Below are positions 1-9,600 of a stretch of 64,000 bases of DNA, piece by piece; position 1 is the first letter of the stretch; the number at the start of each line of letters is the position of its first letter. The DNA is taken from assembly GCA_028287895.1 (NCBI GenBank), contig JAQBOV010000005.1:124001-188000 (forward strand), given 5' to 3'. This stretch comes from Mucilaginibacter sp. (GTDB lineage Bacteria; Bacteroidota; Bacteroidia; Sphingobacteriales; Sphingobacteriaceae). The position numbers and the translations under genes are program-made. The notes under the pieces were generated by a model that saw nothing but the letters and a program-made list of their open reading frames with translations, was not told where the DNA came from and searched no databases.

Positions 1-100
1 CACAATATTTTTTGAGATTAACCAAGGCTTTAATCGATTTTTCTGTTTCCCCGGCAACATACAACCTTAGTTCCCATTTTTTTTCGTCTTCCATAATCAT
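1..100 (-). CDS. kaiB: KaiB-like protein, N-terminal part (runs off the window)
   Basis: Too short for the ORF track. Read on the minus strand from position 100, the frame begins MIMEDEKKWELRLYVAGE and continues with a KaiB-type thioredoxin-like first strand and helix (ends ..NLKKYC at the window edge). The ATG overlaps the kaiC stop codon as ATGA, so kaiC and kaiB are translationally coupled in the order kaiC-kaiB, the reverse of cyanobacterial kaiBC. KaiB binds the KaiC hexamer in the cyanobacterial clock; in Bacteroidota, without KaiA, its role is unclear and may concern stress or signalling. An ATG two codons downstream (position 94) is an alternative start. Confidence 0.8.
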   Translation of the reverse strand, partial: MIMEDEKKWELRLYVAGETEKSIKALVNLKKYC

Positions 101-1836
101 TTGGTCTGCGGTTTGGACGCCGAATCGATCTCTCCCTTTCTAATACGCGTAATTTCCTGCCTTGTTTTTTCCATTACGTCTTTTTTTAACGCTTCCTGTA
201 AATAAATTTTATTTAATTCTTCCTCGACAGATTCAAATTCGGTTTGCAAACTCGATATTTTTGCTTCCAAAACTTTTCTTTTCCTATTGACCTCCCGGTC
301 TTTCGCTGTTATTGCATAATCATGCAATACCCTACCTGTTTGCTCTTTTACCTTTTGCGCCTCACGGGCAGATCCGGTTAGTACGCCTTCCGGTCCAAGA
401 TAAACCTCTACAAGGTCAAGCCCTTTATCCGTAATAATAAATTCTCTTACCTGGTTGGAATGCTTCATACCGCGTGATTTCATTATATACATACCCCGGT
501 TACGTTCGCCATTGAACTCAATATCCCTAACCAGGATCCAGGTATCGACCAGCGACGATATACTTTCATCTGTTTGTTCCGTTACACTGGTGTTCAGGGT
601 AAGTGCGGTAAACATTACCGTAATCTGTTCATCCTGTAAAAAATCTGTCAAACGGATCAGCATCGCCTTTACTTCACCTACCGAGCCAACAGTTACCAGG
701 TTGGTAATCGGATCAAGTATAACTACTTCCGGCTTAAGGCTCCGGATCAGTTTATAGATAGAAACCAGGTGCATTTCGAGCCCATATAAAGTCGGCCTTG
801 AGGCATGTATTTGAAGCAGACCCTTTTTAATATGTTTATCAAGGTCAATATTTATCGATTTCATATTGCGGACGATCTGGTTGGGTGATTCCTCAAAAGC
901 GAAATAAATACACTTTTTACCGTCATTACAGGTTTGATTTGCAAAGTAAGCCGCCAAACTGGTTTTACCTGTACCGGCAGCGCCTGAAATCAATATACTA
1001 CTGCCTTTAAAAAAACCTCTGCCGCCTATCATTTGATCAAGAGCCGGAATCCCTGATGATATTCTTCCTGTTGAAACTTCCTTTTCTAACGTTAATGAGG
1101 TTACAGGCAAAACAGATATGCCATCATCGTCGATCAGGAAAGGGTATTCATTTGTTCCATGAAAAGATCCGCGGTATTTCACCACCCTGAGCCGTCTTGT
1201 TGATATCTGGTTGATAATCCTGTGATCAAGCAATATCACACAGTCTGATATATATTCTTCAAGTCCCTGCCTTGTTAATATGCCGTCACCCCTTTCGGCG
1301 GTAATAATGGCGGTAACCTTCTTTTCCTTCAGCCAATGAAACAGGCGGCGTAGTTCGGCACGTAAAATAGCCTGGTTATTTAAGCCCGAAAACAAATTTT
1401 CTATGGTATCGACCACTACTCTTTTGGCGCCAATACTGTCAATGGCATATCCCATTCTGATAAACAGACCGTCCAGGTTATATTCGCCGGTTTCCTCTAT
1501 TTCACTTTTTTCTATATGTACCTGATCAAGCCTGATCATATTATCTTTTTGCAACTGGTGAAGATCAAACCCAAGCGAAGCCACATTTACAGCAAGTTCT
1601 GCGGCCTGTTCTTCAAATGCCACAAAAACCCCGGGCTCTTTATACTCCAAAGCACCTTTTACCAAAAATTCTAATGACATTAAAGTTTTACCGCATCCGG
1701 CTGCGCCGGCAACCAAAGTTGGCCGGCCCGTGGGAAGTCCGCCCCCTGTAATTTCATCCAAGCCTAAAATTCCCGTCGGGGTTTTAGGCAGTGATGAATG
1801 ATTATTAGTACTTTTTTTCTTTTTGTTCTGACTCAT
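97..1836 (-). CDS. kaiC: KaiC-family double RecA-domain ATPase
   Basis: Two tandem KaiC/RecA domains are visible. CI has Walker A GAAGCGKT (44-51) and the paired catalytic glutamates FEE (75-76). CII has GAAGTGKT (285-292) and FEE (315-316). Near residue 427 the stretch SISSLVDT aligns with the S431/T432 autophosphorylation site of cyanobacterial KaiC and keeps two hydroxyl residues (S427, S428), so autokinase activity is plausible. The last ~80 residues are charged and predicted coiled coil, longer than the cyanobacterial tail. Length (579 aa) is slightly above the ~520 of clock KaiC. It is followed directly by kaiB and lies divergent from a four-helix protein and a histidine kinase. No kaiA is seen. 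Family assignment is firm; circadian function is not shown. Confidence 0.93.
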   Translation of the reverse strand: MSQNKKKKSTNNHSSLPKTPTGILGLDEITGGGLPTGRPTLVAGAAGCGKTLMSLEFLVKGALEYKEPGVFVAFEEQAAELAVNVASLGFDLHQLQKDNMIRLDQVHIEKSEIEETGEYNLDGLFIRMGYAIDSIGAKRVVVDTIENLFSGLNNQAILRAELRRLFHWLKEKKVTAIITAERGDGILTRQGLEEYISDCVILLDHRIINQISTRRLRVVKYRGSFHGTNEYPFLIDDDGISVLPVTSLTLEKEVSTGRISSGIPALDQMIGGRGFFKGSSILISGAAGTGKTSLAAYFANQTCNDGKKCIYFAFEESPNQIVRNMKSINIDLDKHIKKGLLQIHASRPTLYGLEMHLVSIYKLIRSLKPEVVILDPITNLVTVGSVGEVKAMLIRLTDFLQDEQITVMFTALTLNTSVTEQTDESISSLVDTWILVRDIEFNGERNRGMYIMKSRGMKHSNQVREFIITDKGLDLVEVYLGPEGVLTGSAREAQKVKEQTGRVLHDYAITAKDREVNRKRKVLEAKISSLQTEFESVEEELNKIYLQEALKKDVMEKTRQEITRIRKGEIDSASKPQTK

Positions 1837-2049
1837 TGATGGTAGAAATTTTCAAAATTGTCTTCTGTTTTTATACTGATTCCATAGTTTTCAGCAATAA
1901 TTTAGGATAAAAACCAGCTTTTTTTAAAAATGTTTTTAACGCATACCGCTTAAATCTCAACAGCTCTGATTACCGGTCTGTTGAAAATCAGAATTTCATG
2001 AAACATTAACCTCATTGATATGTTAATTAATTATACCTTAAATATAATC

Positions 2050-2523
2050 ATGGATGCTCTTCAACATACAGAGTGCCAGGTTTCTGCCTTAAATGACCTG
2101 ATAAGAATAAATAACGACAGGATAACTGGCTACAAAAAAAGAATAGACATCACCGCAAATGATGACCTGGCCGGGCTGTTTTGGCAATTCATTTATCAAA
2201 GCCGGCAGAATATTCATGATTTGATCCAATACATTCACCAGTTAGGCGGCCAACCGGCCGATGGCACTTCCTTATCCGGAAAATTCTATTACGCATGGAT
2301 GGATTTAAAATCGGCCATTTACCGGCAGGACAGGCAAACTATGCTTGATTATTGTGAGTATGGCGAAGATGTCGCAAAAAGTGCCTATCAAAAAGTATTT
2401 GATGATAAAGAAATAAATTGGGGTAAAAAAGTGATCTATCTTTTGAAAAAGCATCTTGATGATCTGAAAAAATCACATGAACTCATCAAGGAGCTTCAGG
2501 AAGATTCTGCCGCCTCGGCTTAG
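2050..2523 (+). CDS. PA2169-type four-helix-bundle protein (DUF2383)
   Basis: The family signature is clear: LNDLIRINNDRITGYKK near the N terminus, the central GGQPADGTSLSGKFYYAW segment, and DYCEYGEDVAKSAYQKV before the last helix. This ferritin-like fold family is of unknown function, often found with stress or envelope genes and predicted to be soluble. The ORF track starts at 2020; I prefer the ATG at 2050 because the extra ten residues (MLINYTLNII) are atypical of the family. It is transcribed away from kaiC and towards the histidine kinase 143 bp downstream, so the three genes may form one stress-response locus (inference). Confidence 0.8.
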   Translation: MDALQHTECQVSALNDLIRINNDRITGYKKRIDITANDDLAGLFWQFIYQSRQNIHDLIQYIHQLGGQPADGTSLSGKFYYAWMDLKSAIYRQDRQTMLDYCEYGEDVAKSAYQKVFDDKEINWGKKVIYLLKKHLDDLKKSHELIKELQEDSAASA

Positions 2524-2666
2524 GTTTTCATTAAAAAGATCGATCGTGTCCGCGCGATCAGAAATCAGGTTTTAAATCTAACCTGTCTGTCAATGTATTA
2601 ATTAAAATACATTTCATTTTCCGGCTAAAACTTCATAATTTGATCCGCTGTTTTCATCATCTATAA

Positions 2667-4145
2667 ATGATCAATCTTACTCTTGAAAATTTACCCGGTG
2701 ATCTTTTCCGGGTGCTCTTCGAAAAATCGCCCGGTTCAATACTGGTTAAAGCCGATGCGCCTAGATTTACCATACTTGCTGCCAGTGACGCCTATTTAAA
2801 AACAACCCTGGTAACGCGCGAAGAAGTATTGGGCAAGGGTTTTTTTGAGGTTTTTCCGGATACGGATGACCTGCATGATGAAACCACGGCCCGCGAAGTA
2901 TTTACAAAAGTAATCGAAACGCGCAAAAAAATGGACGTACCGGTTTACAGGTATGATGTTTTTGAGCCGGGAACCGATAACAAACAACCGCACTACTGGT
3001 CGTGTTCCAATATTCCCATCTTTGATGGCGATAACAGTGTAGCCTATATTTTAAACACTATTATTGATATAACAGGTGAGGTGAAGGCCAAAGAAGCCGC
3101 TATTGAGAGCGAAAATCGTTTGTTGCTTGCTGCTGAAGCTACAGGCCTTGCCATATGGGATCTGGATATCCCGGAAATAAATCTCACTTTTTCACCACAA
3201 TTTGGCAGCATATTCGGCCATCAGGCGGGAACACTGATCACCCTTGCGGACATCCGTAACCAGGTTCACCCGGATGATATGCAAAATATCGTATTAATAT
3301 CCTATTATGAATCATTGGTAACGGGCAGTTATTTTTATGAGATAAGAATATTCTGGCCTGATAAGTCGCTTCACTGGATACGCATTAAAGGCATTGTGCT
3401 GTTTAATAAAAACAAGGAACCCATAAGAATGCTGGGAACTGTTGTAGATATAACCGAAAACAAGCGGGATGAGATCAGAAAGAATGATTTTATAGCCATG
3501 GCCAGTCATGAATTAAAAACACCTCTTACCTCGCTTAAGGCTTATTTACAATTACTGGAAACAAAACTATCCGGAACCACCGATCCTTTTATAAAAACGG
3601 CGGTGGTTAAATCAGGCAACCAGGTAAATAAAATGACCGCCCTGATACACAACTTTCTCGATCTTTCGAAACTCGAACCCGGTAAACTGCAGCTCACCAG
3701 GAATACATTTGATATCAATCAACTCATTGGAGAAACTGTTTCGGAAAGCCGGTTGCTGAGTAATAGCCATAATCTTCATTTTGAACCTTCGGATGCGATC
3801 GAAGTGAATGCCGACAGAGAAAAGATAGCCCAGGTGATCAGCAACTTTATAAGCAATGCTAGTAAATATTCCCCAAAAGGAAGCAACATTACCTTGCACA
3901 GTACGGTAAATGACGACAACGTACAGGTGTCGGTAGCCGATGAAGGAATAGGCGTTAAATTGAAGGACCAGGAAAAAATATTTCAGCGGTTTTTCCGCTC
4001 TGAAGAAGAGGGACTGAAAAACATCTCGGGCTTTGGCATAGGACTATACCTGTCGAGCGAGATCATCCAGCGCCATAAAGGGAAAATATGGGTTAAGAGT
4101 GAACAAAACAGAGGATCAACTTTTTATTTCAGTTTGCCATTATAA
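2667..4145 (+). CDS. PAS-domain sensor histidine kinase
   Basis: Domain order: PAS at about 10-135, a second PAS/PAC-like domain (PAS_3 type, DITENK linker) at about 150-265, HisKA with the phosphoacceptor histidine in MASHELKTPL (H281), and HATPase_c with N box NFISNASKYS, G1 DEGIG and G2 GFGIGLYLS. There are no transmembrane segments, so it is a cytoplasmic kinase sensing a small ligand, redox state or light through PAS. No cognate response regulator is adjacent. Position next to kaiCB recalls the histidine kinases that take KaiC output in other bacteria, but that link is inference. Confidence 0.92.
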   Translation: MINLTLENLPGDLFRVLFEKSPGSILVKADAPRFTILAASDAYLKTTLVTREEVLGKGFFEVFPDTDDLHDETTAREVFTKVIETRKKMDVPVYRYDVFEPGTDNKQPHYWSCSNIPIFDGDNSVAYILNTIIDITGEVKAKEAAIESENRLLLAAEATGLAIWDLDIPEINLTFSPQFGSIFGHQAGTLITLADIRNQVHPDDMQNIVLISYYESLVTGSYFYEIRIFWPDKSLHWIRIKGIVLFNKNKEPIRMLGTVVDITENKRDEIRKNDFIAMASHELKTPLTSLKAYLQLLETKLSGTTDPFIKTAVVKSGNQVNKMTALIHNFLDLSKLEPGKLQLTRNTFDINQLIGETVSESRLLSNSHNLHFEPSDAIEVNADREKIAQVISNFISNASKYSPKGSNITLHSTVNDDNVQVSVADEGIGVKLKDQEKIFQRFFRSEEEGLKNISGFGIGLYLSSEIIQRHKGKIWVKSEQNRGSTFYFSLPL

Positions 4146-4166
4146 TGTCTGTCTGAATCAGACGAA

Positions 4167-4799
4167 CTACAAGCTCATAAAATACCTGGTAAAATCAGTA
4201 AAGCTGTCAAAACTGATGTCATGATCATCAGTTGCACCAAAGCCATAGCTTACGAATACAAAAGGAATACCTGCCAGCCTGCTCTGTTCCCCATCGCCTA
4301 CAGTATCGCCTACATAAACGGGACTCTTCAGATCATGACGCTCTATCAGCAGTTTAATATTATGACTTTTGGGCATGTAATTAGTACCGTAAGCGATTTC
4401 ATCAATAATTTGCCCGCCAATGCCGGCCCAGTCAATAAATAATTTAATAACGCCTTTGGCACAATTACTTAAAATAAAAAGCTGGTATTTTCCCGCTAAT
4501 TGCTGTAAACCATCCTTCACACCATCATATAATATCCCTCCCCTTTGCGGCAGCAGTTCTCTTCTTATCTCATTTACCTTTTCGTAAATACTTAGCTGCA
4601 TTTGTTCATCGTATTCAGGCATTATGGTTTTCAATACTTTTTTTCCTTCCCATCCGACCATTTTCGCCAGTTCGTCGCGCGACATCGATTTATCAATCCC
4701 TAATTGTTCAAAAACCATGTTCCATGATACGGCGTAGGTGTCAACAGCATCCCAAAGGGTACCGTCCATGTCAAATATTATACTATCCGGTTTTTGCAT
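4167..4799 (-). CDS. HAD-superfamily phosphatase (phosphoglycolate phosphatase-like)
   Basis: HAD motif I is DMDGTLWD with the nucleophile and acid aspartates near residue 10; motif II is the ILSNC segment; motif IV is GDTVGDGEQSR, with a helical cap domain between I and II. Length (210 aa) is normal for PGP/beta-phosphoglucomutase-like HADs. Substrate cannot be told. It converges on the histidine kinase gene and a short palindrome (GTCTGAATCAGAC, 4151-4163) lies between them. A clear paralogue sits at 35559-36212 (same IIFD.DGTLWD and PVY.GDT.GD blocks). Confidence 0.88.
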   Translation of the reverse strand: MQKPDSIIFDMDGTLWDAVDTYAVSWNMVFEQLGIDKSMSRDELAKMVGWEGKKVLKTIMPEYDEQMQLSIYEKVNEIRRELLPQRGGILYDGVKDGLQQLAGKYQLFILSNCAKGVIKLFIDWAGIGGQIIDEIAYGTNYMPKSHNIKLLIERHDLKSPVYVGDTVGDGEQSRLAGIPFVFVSYGFGATDDHDISFDSFTDFTRYFMSL

Positions 4800-5087
4800 A
4801 CTTTGTTTTTTAGTTTAGGCAAGAATACTAATTAAGCATTAAACCCCAACAAAGTGATAATAATATTACATCCTTTTTCTTCTGTGTGTTGACAATCAGG
4901 AGTGTTCAATATTGGCTTGCATAGCTAAGGATATAACCACTTATTTTTTTGTATCTAAATTAACTACACAACCTGTTTAAATTCACTAATTATTAAAATA
5001 TATTCCCTGTAATCTAATTGTGCATTTTTTGAAAAAATTTTTGTCAAAACTTCAGAATAAAATTACATTTTTGTCACTGATAAGGTT

Positions 5088-5164
5088 TAGGTTTGACCTG
5101 AATTAGCGAGTAAGACAGGTCACTATTATCCCCTGCCAACCCGGCAGGGGGTTCTTTTTTTTTG
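5088..5164 (+). ncRNA. Possible small RNA or leader ending in an intrinsic terminator
   Basis: A match to the Bacteroidota -7 box (TAGGTTTG, 5088-5095) is followed by an imperfect stem GACCTG/CAGGTC (5095-5100 with 5116-5121) and then a strong terminator at 5130-5164. No ORF lies between. The -33 element is weak (TTTTG at 5069-5073 is spaced too closely). Either a ~60-nt transcript is made here, or the terminator insulates the AraC gene from upstream readthrough. Only the hairpins and the box are seen directly. Confidence 0.3.
5130..5164 (+). terminator. Strong intrinsic terminator
   Basis: Perfect 8-bp stem CCCCTGCC/GGCAGGGG with loop AACCC, followed by GTTC and a run of T. No annotated plus-strand gene ends upstream within 900 bp, which makes it an orphan. 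Confidence 0.75.
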
Positions 5165-5243
5165 CACGCCCTGATAATTCATCAATAAGTAAAAAAGACC
5201 ATTACTGCCCCGATTATTGCCATTTAAAATAGCACAGAACGCT

Positions 5244-5251
5244 TACTTTTG
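5244..5251 (+). promoter_or_regulatory. -7 promoter box (TAnnTTTG) of the AraC gene
   Basis: TACTTTTG matches the Bacteroidota -7 consensus and ends 4 bp before the preferred ATG at 5256. A start this close would give a nearly leaderless mRNA. The -33 region is not clear. Confidence 0.35.
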
Positions 5252-5255
5252 TTGC

Positions 5256-6149
5256 ATGCAAAGCAGGTTTCCGGTATATGACATTTGTAAGCTTGCTGAT
5301 TTTCAGCAGGAAGACTTACTTATCAGCCGCTTTGCTGTCTATCTGCAAAAGCACAAAAATCTTTATTTTCCTCATAAACATAATTTCTATCACCTGGTTC
5401 TGTTTACAAAAGGAGGCGGTACGCATTCGATCGACTTTAAAACGTTTGATGTAAGGCCTTGCCAGATCTATTTTATGATACCCGGGCAGGTCCATAGCTG
5501 GAATTTTGAAGGCGATGCCGATGGTTATGTTATCCACTTCTCCTTGGCATTTTTTCAGTCCTTCCTGTTAAAAAACGAATATCTTGACCAGTTCCCATTT
5601 TTTAGTGGTAATATAGATGATGCAGTTATTCAAATTCAGCCACAGTTTCAACAAAAAGTAATTAGCCTTTTTGAAGATATCATTACCGAAAGTGAGAACA
5701 CGGGCCGCATGGGCATTGATCTGCTCAGGGCACTAATGCTGCAGGCGTTTATCCTTATAAGCCGCATAAATGCTGACAATAAAGAGAAACAATTGCCTCC
5801 TTACAATTACACACTTTTAAAAACCTTTCAGAAGCTGATAGAAAAAAACTTTGCTACGCTAAAATTACCTAGGGACTATGCAGAATTGTTGTACATCACT
5901 CCCAACCACCTGAATGCAATATGTAATGATTTGTTAGGCCTTTCAGCCGGCGAAGTGATCCGTAACCGCATTCTGCTTGAAGCAAAAAGACTATTGATCA
6001 ACCTTAACCTGACTATTGCCGAAATAGGCTATCAGTTAAACTTTAGCGACAATTCATACTTTTCTAAATTTTTTAAAAAATATACCGGTTTAAGCCCTGA
6101 AGAATTCAGGAAAAGAACCTTAAAACAATCCCAAAATGGCACCCGCTAA
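5256..6149 (+). CDS. AraC-family transcriptional regulator
   Basis: The N-terminal half is a cupin-like ligand-binding domain (FPHKHNFYHLVLFTKGGG, then MIPGQVHSW). The C-terminal ~100 residues hold two helix-turn-helix motifs, the second ending in the family signature NFSDNSYFSKFFKKYTGLSPEEFRK. The ORF track begins at 5217, but the ATG at 5256 (MQSRFPVYDICK) suits the family better. Its last 14 bp overlap the downstream DUF983 gene, so the two are coupled. The ligand is unknown; such cupin-AraC proteins in Bacteroidota often sense sugars or aromatic compounds. Confidence 0.9.
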   Translation: MQSRFPVYDICKLADFQQEDLLISRFAVYLQKHKNLYFPHKHNFYHLVLFTKGGGTHSIDFKTFDVRPCQIYFMIPGQVHSWNFEGDADGYVIHFSLAFFQSFLLKNEYLDQFPFFSGNIDDAVIQIQPQFQQKVISLFEDIITESENTGRMGIDLLRALMLQAFILISRINADNKEKQLPPYNYTLLKTFQKLIEKNFATLKLPRDYAELLYITPNHLNAICNDLLGLSAGEVIRNRILLEAKRLLINLNLTIAEIGYQLNFSDNSYFSKFFKKYTGLSPEEFRKRTLKQSQNGTR

Positions 6150-6567
6150 TACAGAATTAACCCAGGAAAAACCGCTGTCAGAATTTAAAGCTGCATTGCT
6201 ATGCAAATGCCCCAAGTGTCGTAAGGGCGATATGTTTGCTAATAGCATGTACAGTTTCCGTGGGCAAAAAAGCTATACCAACTGCCCCTATTGTAATTTC
6301 CAGTTCGAAATAGAACCCGGCTACTTTTATGTGGCCATGTTTGTAAGCTATGGCATGAATGTGGCGCAAATGATCACCTTTGCTGTAGGCACTTATATGC
6401 TTACAGGGTCCGAATCGCCCTGGCTGTACGTGGGTATTTTGCTTGGAGTAGCCCTTTTGCTTTCGCCATTTAATTACAGGTATTCAAGGGTGATCCTGCT
6501 GTATTGGCTGACACCTAATTTAAACTATGATCCCAAACGGGCGGAAAAGCCTTATAATGCTAATTAA
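6136..6567 (+). CDS. DUF983 family membrane protein with zinc-ribbon motif
   Basis: An N-terminal zinc-ribbon-like segment has CKCPKC (C23, C25, C28) and CPYC (C50, C53), then two or three hydrophobic helices (about 65-130). This is the DUF983 layout. Function is unknown; homologues in alphaproteobacteria sit near cytochrome oxidase genes. The start overlaps the end of the AraC gene by 14 bp, implying co-translation and perhaps control of this gene or itself by that regulator (inference). Confidence 0.85.
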   Translation: MAPANTELTQEKPLSEFKAALLCKCPKCRKGDMFANSMYSFRGQKSYTNCPYCNFQFEIEPGYFYVAMFVSYGMNVAQMITFAVGTYMLTGSESPWLYVGILLGVALLLSPFNYRYSRVILLYWLTPNLNYDPKRAEKPYNAN

Positions 6568-6615
6568 TTGACTCATCCCCTGCCCGGCTCCGCTCAGCAA
6601 AAAGGGCGTAAGAAC

Positions 6616-6650
6616 AAAGCCACTTCTGATTGCTCAAAAGTGGCTTTATA
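6616..6650. terminator. Bidirectional terminator between DUF983 and DUF2723 genes
   Basis: Ten-base-pair stem AAAGCCACTT/AAGTGGCTTT with a 12-nt loop sits between the convergent genes. T residues at one arm on each strand suit termination in both directions. Confidence 0.7.
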
Positions 6651-6669
6651 ACAAGTCATTATCCGCAAA

Positions 6670-9600
6670 CTATTGCTGCTTTCCTAAAACTGGGGAGAAT
6701 TTGCTTTCGTAATCTTTTAATTGCTTTTGCAGCTTATCAGACAGAGCAGCCTGGTGATTCTCTTTTGCCAGTTGTGATACGCCATTCAATAATTGCAAGC
6801 CTATCTGAACGGCACGGGCATCAACTGCTGAGGCATCTTTTTGAAGCAGGCTATAATTATAATCCAGCTGATCGGTCAGATAAGTATCTATACTATTGGC
6901 AAAACGGTTGGCGTAGCTGATGTCTTCCAATGTATAGGCGGTAGCTACCAGGTAAAATTTGTTTCTGGCCATATCTATATACGGATAGATATCCGGCATC
7001 TCTGCATCATATTTGTGCAGCACCTTTAATGCCAGGTCGCGGTGCCCTTCCTGTATCAGGTTTTGTGTCAGATCCAATACGGTAGACAATATAACCGGAT
7101 AAAACATTGTGGTTGATTCCGGATCGAGGTATTTTGCTGTTTTAAAATGCCCCCACTTAAATTTATTCATGATGTTATCATACATTACCAGGGTATTAGT
7201 TTTACCCAGCTGATCATGTGCAGCTGTATCCGGTTTAAATGGGATCAGGTGATAAGTAAATCCCTCTTTATACAGGTATGGTTGTAAACCCATCATATTT
7301 TCCTGGCCAACGGTAATGGTAAAGCAGATAGGCCTTTTCCAATTGTTATGCGCCAGTATATCTATAAAGGCCAGGTTATCCTTGGTAACAAAGTTCGACG
7401 TATATTTCCATTTCATGGTATCAACAAGCTTGCTCTTTTGATCTGCCGATACGACGCCGCTTTTAACTACCTCATCAGGATTGATGTTTATTTTAAAGCT
7501 TTTGGTTGGCAAGTAATTCACCTTTGAGCCGTCCTGAAGTTCCACTTTGGCGGCATCATCATCAGAAGTGATAAAATCAAAAACTTCTTTTATATCAGTT
7601 GAGCCAACAATTTTCTTATCATAAAACTGTATTGCATCACGCACGCCTTCTTTATATTTATCATAGGTCATCGTGATCGGCAAGGGTTCAGATGCATTCA
7701 TCTTCCTTGTCATCTGGCGGATATACCAATCGCCGCTAAACAAGCTCAGATTCACTATGCGCACATCGGGCCTTATACCCTCCACTTCCTGGTCGTACCA
7801 TAAGGAGTAGGTATCATTGTCGCCATAAGTAAATAAAATAGCATTCGGCGGGCACGATATCAGGTAGTTGTAAGCCATATCATGCGGCGTCATCTTGGTT
7901 GAACGATCATGCGCGCCCCATTCTTTACTCGCCAGTAAAAGAGGTATAAGCAGGCAGATCAGTGTAGCGCCAATGGCAGCCGTTTTTGGGTTTACCCATT
8001 TTTTTGCAAACTCAGCTATCCCGATTGCCCCTAAACCTATCCATATGGCAAATGCATAGAATGAACCTACGTAGGAGTAGTCACGCTCACGAGGCTGCAC
8101 ACTCGGCTGGTTTACATATATTACAATGGCCAGTCCGGTAAAGAACCATAGCAATGTTACTATAAGCGCGTCTCTCTTTTTAGTCTGAAAATGATAGATG
8201 AGTCCTATCAGTCCTAATATAAATGGCAGGGCATATAAAGGTGTATAAGCATTGCTTGCATCAATAGGTTTATCCGGACTTTTATGTATTAAAGAATTTG
8301 GCAAGTGTTTACCGGCATCAAATATCCCTGTGGTCCAGTTGCCGTCAATCCCTTCGGTACTTTGCTGACCATCTAATTGATTATAACGCCCTGCAAAATT
8401 CCATAAGAAATACCTGCCATACATTTGCCACATCTGCCAGCTGAACATCCATCTCAGGTTATCGCCAAAAGTAGGCGCATCTGTTTCACCCATGTGCAGC
8501 CATTGCCTGTAAAACTGTGCATCCTGTGCATACGAACCATCCGAGTTTTCGGTATTATACATCCGAGGCAAAATGGTGGTATGGTCATAAACAGTATTTA
8601 GCTTGCGGCCGGCCTGTTCGTAACTCTTTTCACCCTTACGGTAAATGATACTGCCCTCTGTCTGATCGATAACCTTGGCATCAAAGTAAGGCCCAAAAAG
8701 TAAAGGTGTTTCACCATACTGGATACGGTTAAGATAACCGTATAGCGTGAATGCATTATCAGGGTGCGAGTTATTCAGATCGGGATTGGCAGTTGCGCGG
8801 ATCGGTATATAGGCAAACGAGCTGTAACCAAAGTAAATAAAGGCCACACATAGCAGGGCCAGGTTTAATGCCGGCTTATTGTTTTTAATGCTCCACCATA
8901 TACCAAATACAATCGCCCCGATCAGGATAACAAAAAACACCAATGCGCCGGTGCCGAAACCCATACCCAGTGTATTGACAAAGAAAAGGTCGAAATAGGC
9001 AGAAAACATTACCGTATAACCCCTTATGCCATATTGGACCAATCCAAGAATAACTATACTGATCAGGAAAGCGATAATGGCGCTTTTGATATTAATATTT
9101 TTATACCTGCGGAAGTAATATACCATCACTATAGCCGGAATGGTCAATAAATTAAGCAGGTGGATACCGATAGATAAGCCGATGATATAGGCGATAAAGA
9201 TGATCCATTTGTCAGCACCCGGCTCATCCGAATGGGCATCCCATTTTAATATTGCCCAGAAAACGATAGCCGTACACAAGGCTGATAAAGCAAATACAAT
9301 AGTTTCCACAGCCGAGAACCAGAAGGTATCGGTAAAGGTGAAGGCCAGTGCACCTACCAAACCGCCACCCATGATCAGTATCATTTTGTAGCTATCAACT
9401 TGTTCGCCCTTATTAACCAATAGCTTTTTTGCCAGGGCGGTAATAGTCCAGAACAGGAACATGATCGTAGTCCCGCTCGCCAGTGCCGAACCCATATTGG
9501 TATAATAAGGCACCTTGGTTACATCGCCGAAAGACAGCAATGAAAACGCTTTGCCAAGCATAGCAAAAAGCGGGTATCCCGGCTGGTGGGCCACCTGTAA

